A DNA stretch of 16,086 nt from an uncultured Bacteroidota bacterium. Its GTDB lineage: Bacteria; Bacteroidota; Bacteroidia; Bacteroidales; SZUA-534. The notes under the pieces are model-generated. The model saw nothing but the letters and a program-made list of their open reading frames with translations, ran no database searches and was not told the DNA's origin. Both the position numbers and the translations under genes were made by a program. Position 1 is the first letter of the stretch; every line of letters begins with the position of its first letter. The stretch lies in the NCBI GenBank assembly GCA_937900725.1, contig CALCFP010000557.1, positions 1 through 16,086 on the forward strand, given 5' to 3'. Below are positions 13,163 through 16,086 of this stretch, piece by piece.

Positions 13163-13848
13163 AGCACCTTGTTTTTAGCCACCGTAGCGACAAAATCTTT
13201 CAAGTAGAATGGGTCAAAATATGCCACATCCTTGAAATCGGCATTGGCATAAGCATCTTCAGCCAACTGCGCCATATTTGATGCCAAAGGGCAAACATCG
13301 TCAACAAAGACGGCATTGTCGGAATCAATCACTTGACGGCATTTGCCTGCACCATCTCCGTAGAACGCTATGCGCTTGGTTTTCAGCAACTCGGCAAAAC
13401 TTTGCGAATCAACGACCAGCGCCCTTGTCTCGTCAACCTTGTCCAAGTTGGCATCGTACATTGCGGTATAGACTTCCATTCGGCGGGCATCAATCATCGA
13501 GCAATACAAGTCAGGGGCGACATTCACGTTTTTGCGGGCCATTATCGCCATAGCCTTCAAAGTATCAATGGCGAGCAGTTTGGCGCCCAACGCGTAGCAC
13601 AAGCCCTTTGCCGTTGAAACGCCAATACGCAATCCTGTGTATGAGCCAGGTCCCTGACTGACCGCCACAGCGTCAAGTTCCGATGCCTTTATGTTGTTTT
13701 CCTCAAGCAACTGTTGCACAAAAACCGTCAGCAATGTAGCGTGCGACTTACCCTCGTAACTTACCTTTTCAGCGATGACGTTGCCGTCGCGGGCAATAGA
13801 CGCCGAACATACCGTCGTTGAAGTCTCTAATGATAAAATGAGTGCCAT
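13159..13848 (-). CDS. tsaB: TsaB, tRNA threonylcarbamoyladenosine biosynthesis protein
   Basis: This 229-aa member of the ASKHA fold has the TsaB motifs ILSLETSTTVCSASI (4-18), SQGPGSYTGLRIGVSTAKG (64-82) and IDARRMEVYTA. TsaB is the non-catalytic partner that holds TsaD (and TsaE) for t6A37 formation on ANN-decoding tRNAs. The ATG at 13848 (MALILSLETS) is chosen over an upstream start at 13929 because the family begins right before the first strand. It is first gene of the minus-strand operon and is divergent from the RemB-like gene with 150 bp between. Confidence 0.93.
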   Translation of the reverse strand: MALILSLETSTTVCSASIARDGNVIAEKVSYEGKSHATLLTVFVQQLLEENNIKASELDAVAVSQGPGSYTGLRIGVSTAKGLCYALGAKLLAIDTLKAMAIMARKNVNVAPDLYCSMIDARRMEVYTAMYDANLDKVDETRALVVDSQSFAELLKTKRIAFYGDGAGKCRQVIDSDNAVFVDDVCPLASNMAQLAEDAYANADFKDVAYFDPFYLKDFVATVAKNKVL

Positions 13849-13998
13849 ACCCCAAATATTTGCGTGCGAATATAGCAGATTTTGACGATTAGTGTAGCCC
13901 AAATGAAACACATAAACGATAATTGGCATTTCACCAAAATCAATTACAGGCTTTGCGCAAATTCATCTATATTAGAATGATTTTTATAAAGAAGTTAA

Positions 13999-15618
13999 AT
14001 GAACGCACGGCTACTAACTTTGGTTTTGCTTTTGGCTACCGCGATGAATGGCCATTCACAAGAGTCGCACTCTCTGTATATGGACCACGAATTCAACCAT
14101 TTCGACCGTTATGCCTATCAAAAAGACAATCGGTTCCACACTTCAGTGAAACCATACCAGATGCGACAGGTTGATGCCATTGTCAATGCCGACTCAATCT
14201 ACCGCATCGATGTCAGCAGAAAATTGCCCGACATATTGCTCAACCGTAGTTGGATTGGGTACAGTCAAGAAGATTTTGAGTTCACCATCGACCCGCTTTT
14301 CAATTTTGAGTTGGGCTTTGATGCCGATGCCGACGATATGAGTTGGGTCAACACTCGCGGATTGATTCTAAACGCAAGGTTGGGCAAGAAAGTGTTTGTC
14401 ACAACCAACTTCTACGAGAATCAGTCGCACTTCTACGATTACCGCGAAGGTGTCGTGAAAGGAATTCGCGTAATGCCTGGACAAGGCAGTCCGAAAGAAT
14501 ACAAGAACGGCGGACACGATTATGCGTGGGCCGATGCCACCGTCAGTTTCCAACCCGACGAGCATTTCGACATCACATTCGGGCACGGCAAGAACTTCAT
14601 CGGCGACGGCTACCGCTCAATGCTCTTGAGCGACGCTTCGTTCAACTATCCGTACCTGCGCATAACAACCGATTTCTGGAACATCAAATACGTCAATATT
14701 TGGGCTCAGTTTCAAGACCTTACGCAAAGGTACGAATACGGACATCCGCACGACAAGAAATGGGGCTCGTTCAACTACCTCGACTGGTCGGTCACAAAAT
14801 GGCTTAACGTGGGATTTTTTGAAGCCGTCATTTGGGCCGATGCCGACAGTCTTGGACATCGCGGTTTTGACTTCAACTATGCCAACCCCGTCATTTTCAC
14901 GCGCCCTGTCGAGTTCTCGGTAGGTTCGTCAGACAATGCGCTAATGGGCATCACTGGAAAGATAACCCTTGGCAAGAACCACGTAATCTACGGGCAGGCT
15001 ATCATTGATGAATTCAAACTCGAAAACGTCAAATCTGGCATCAAGCACCAATTCAACAAATCGGATTCCTCGATTCAATGGGGCTGGTGGGCCAATAAAT
15101 GGGCTGGTCAGATAGGCTACAAGACATTCGACCTGTTCGGCCTGCAACATCTCGACATTCAGGCGGAATTCAATTTCGCAAGACCTTTTATGTATTCGCA
15201 CGTGACGCATATCCAAAACTACGGGCACTACAATCAGCCACTCGCACACCCTTTGGGTAGCAACTTCAAGGAAACGGTTCTGATAGGGCGCTACAACTAC
15301 AAGCGACTCTTTCTGGAAGCGAAATTCTCACACGCTATGCACGGGCGCGACACGGCCAACCTGAATTTCGGAAACGACATCTACAACGATTATGTGACGC
15401 ACGCATCGGAATACTACAACGAAGTGGGACAAGGACAAAAAGTGTACCTGAACAACACAAATCTTAAGGCTTCGTTCCTTATCAATCCACGCACCAATAT
15501 GAATGTATACGTCGGATTTACTCGACGTTCGGAAAAGGTGAATTCAGTCAAGACGGCAAGCAACCTGATTACATTCGGACTGCGCACATCTTTGCAAAAC
15601 ATCTACTACGATTTTTAA
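13999..15618 (+). CDS. RemB/Wzi-like outer-membrane beta-barrel protein
   Basis: This 539-aa protein has a signal peptide (MNARLLTLVLLLATAMNGHS, 1-20). FGHGKNFIGDGYRSMLLSD (194-212) followed by YPYLRITTDFW is the hallmark of the capsule-assembly Wzi / gliding-protein RemB group. The rest is rich in alternating aromatic strands and ends NIYYDF, with a C-terminal Phe fitting outer-membrane insertion by BAM. Wzi helps attach capsule polysaccharide to the cell surface. RemB is a mobile surface protein in Flavobacterium. No other gliding or capsule gene is visible, so a surface-polysaccharide role is only likely. The stop is 22 bp before the DUF4294 gene. Confidence 0.8.
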   Translation: MNARLLTLVLLLATAMNGHSQESHSLYMDHEFNHFDRYAYQKDNRFHTSVKPYQMRQVDAIVNADSIYRIDVSRKLPDILLNRSWIGYSQEDFEFTIDPLFNFELGFDADADDMSWVNTRGLILNARLGKKVFVTTNFYENQSHFYDYREGVVKGIRVMPGQGSPKEYKNGGHDYAWADATVSFQPDEHFDITFGHGKNFIGDGYRSMLLSDASFNYPYLRITTDFWNIKYVNIWAQFQDLTQRYEYGHPHDKKWGSFNYLDWSVTKWLNVGFFEAVIWADADSLGHRGFDFNYANPVIFTRPVEFSVGSSDNALMGITGKITLGKNHVIYGQAIIDEFKLENVKSGIKHQFNKSDSSIQWGWWANKWAGQIGYKTFDLFGLQHLDIQAEFNFARPFMYSHVTHIQNYGHYNQPLAHPLGSNFKETVLIGRYNYKRLFLEAKFSHAMHGRDTANLNFGNDIYNDYVTHASEYYNEVGQGQKVYLNNTNLKASFLINPRTNMNVYVGFTRRSEKVNSVKTASNLITFGLRTSLQNIYYDF

Positions 15619-15640
15619 CGATGACGAATACCCGACAACA

Positions 15641-16086
15641 ATGTCATATTTCAGATACATACTGACATTTTTTGCTACAAGTATCATCTGCGAGTTTGCC
15701 ATTGCACAAAACGACAATGATGCGCCAATTGCCTTGCCGTATGTAGTCATTGACGGCGACACGCTCCCAAATGTCAATATCGAGACCATAACTGTCAGGA
15801 AATTCAAGAATCGCCGTCAGCAGATAAAGTACAACAAGTTGATGTACAATGTAAAAAAGGCCTATCCGTTTGCCGTGGCCGCCCGCGATGAATTGGCAAA
15901 TATGAACTCCAACCTGGTGGGCGTTACAAGCAAGCGCGAGCGCGAAAAATACATAAAGGAATACGAGAAACAGATGTTCAAGAAATACGAGAAAGACCTG
16001 CGGGCGCTCACCATTTCACAAGGTCGCATCCTACTAAAACTTGTCGACCGTGAAATCGACAATACGGCATACGAACTTGTAAAAGA
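15641..16086 (+). CDS. DUF4294 family exported protein (partial, runs off the window)
   Basis: From the ATG at 15641 the frame stays open to the end, giving 148 residues. A signal peptide covers about 1-23 (MSYFRYILTFFATSIICEF...). The mature start APIALPYVVIDGDTLPNVNI is the DUF4294 signature, followed by KKAYPFAVAARDEL and a long charged helical region with KEYEKQMFKKYEKDLRALTISQG. Function unknown; the family is Bacteroidota-specific and exported. It probably shares an operon with the RemB-like gene. An ATG at 15621 is in another frame. Confidence 0.8.
   Translation, partial: MSYFRYILTFFATSIICEFAIAQNDNDAPIALPYVVIDGDTLPNVNIETITVRKFKNRRQQIKYNKLMYNVKKAYPFAVAARDELANMNSNLVGVTSKREREKYIKEYEKQMFKKYEKDLRALTISQGRILLKLVDREIDNTAYELVK

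Overview
The window looks like a chromosomal segment of a Bacteroidota bacterium, most likely order Bacteroidales. The evidence is a succinylornithine-type carbamoyltransferase, DUF4421 and DUF4294 proteins, a RemB/Wzi-like outer-membrane barrel, a NamZ (DUF1343) muramidase, promoter boxes matching the Bacteroidota -7 consensus TAnnTTTG, and almost no Shine-Dalgarno sequences.

Layout. 1-2412 (+): a tight run of genes made of the tail of an unidentified gene, a four-helix membrane protein, a SiaC-like (DUF1987) protein, a FluC/CrcB fluoride channel and an ArgF'-type transcarbamylase. 2413-6528: an accessory block. It holds a noncoding stretch with several RNA-like hairpins in front of a small XRE-type protein, a minus-strand toxin-antitoxin pair (DUF3990 ADP-ribosyltransferase-like toxin and XRE antitoxin) with a perfect -7 box and a 12-bp palindrome at its promoter, and an AT-rich four-gene operon that looks like a compact RiPP locus. 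6529-9701: core-type envelope genes, namely NamZ (-), a LolE/FtsX-like permease (+) and a LysE-family exporter (-). 9811-10915 (-): a decayed Rpn-family (PD-(D/E)XK) nuclease gene with a 12-bp tandem repeat. 11017-13848 (-): tsaB followed by two tandem DUF4421 paralogues. 13999-16086 (+): a RemB/Wzi-like outer-membrane protein and a DUF4294 protein that runs off the end.

The most interesting part is 4456-6459. A 41-aa one-helix peptide, a 130-aa TerB-like protein, a 53-aa peptide with four cysteines in the pattern CX3C-X11-CX4C, and a radical SAM/SPASM enzyme with all ten cluster-binding cysteines are encoded back to back, overlapping or 10 bp apart. The short Cys-rich peptide is the natural candidate substrate, so a thioether-type (sactipeptide/ranthipeptide-like) product can be proposed but not shown. 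The enzyme's N-terminal PqqD/RRE-like domain is split. Its first half lies in another frame (5138-5263, overlapping the peptide stop codon), and its second half starts the main frame without an ATG. One missing T near 5223-5227 would explain this. The locus is therefore either recently inactivated, recoded, or carries a sequence error.

Nothing here is confirmed by a database search. Family names come from motif recognition.
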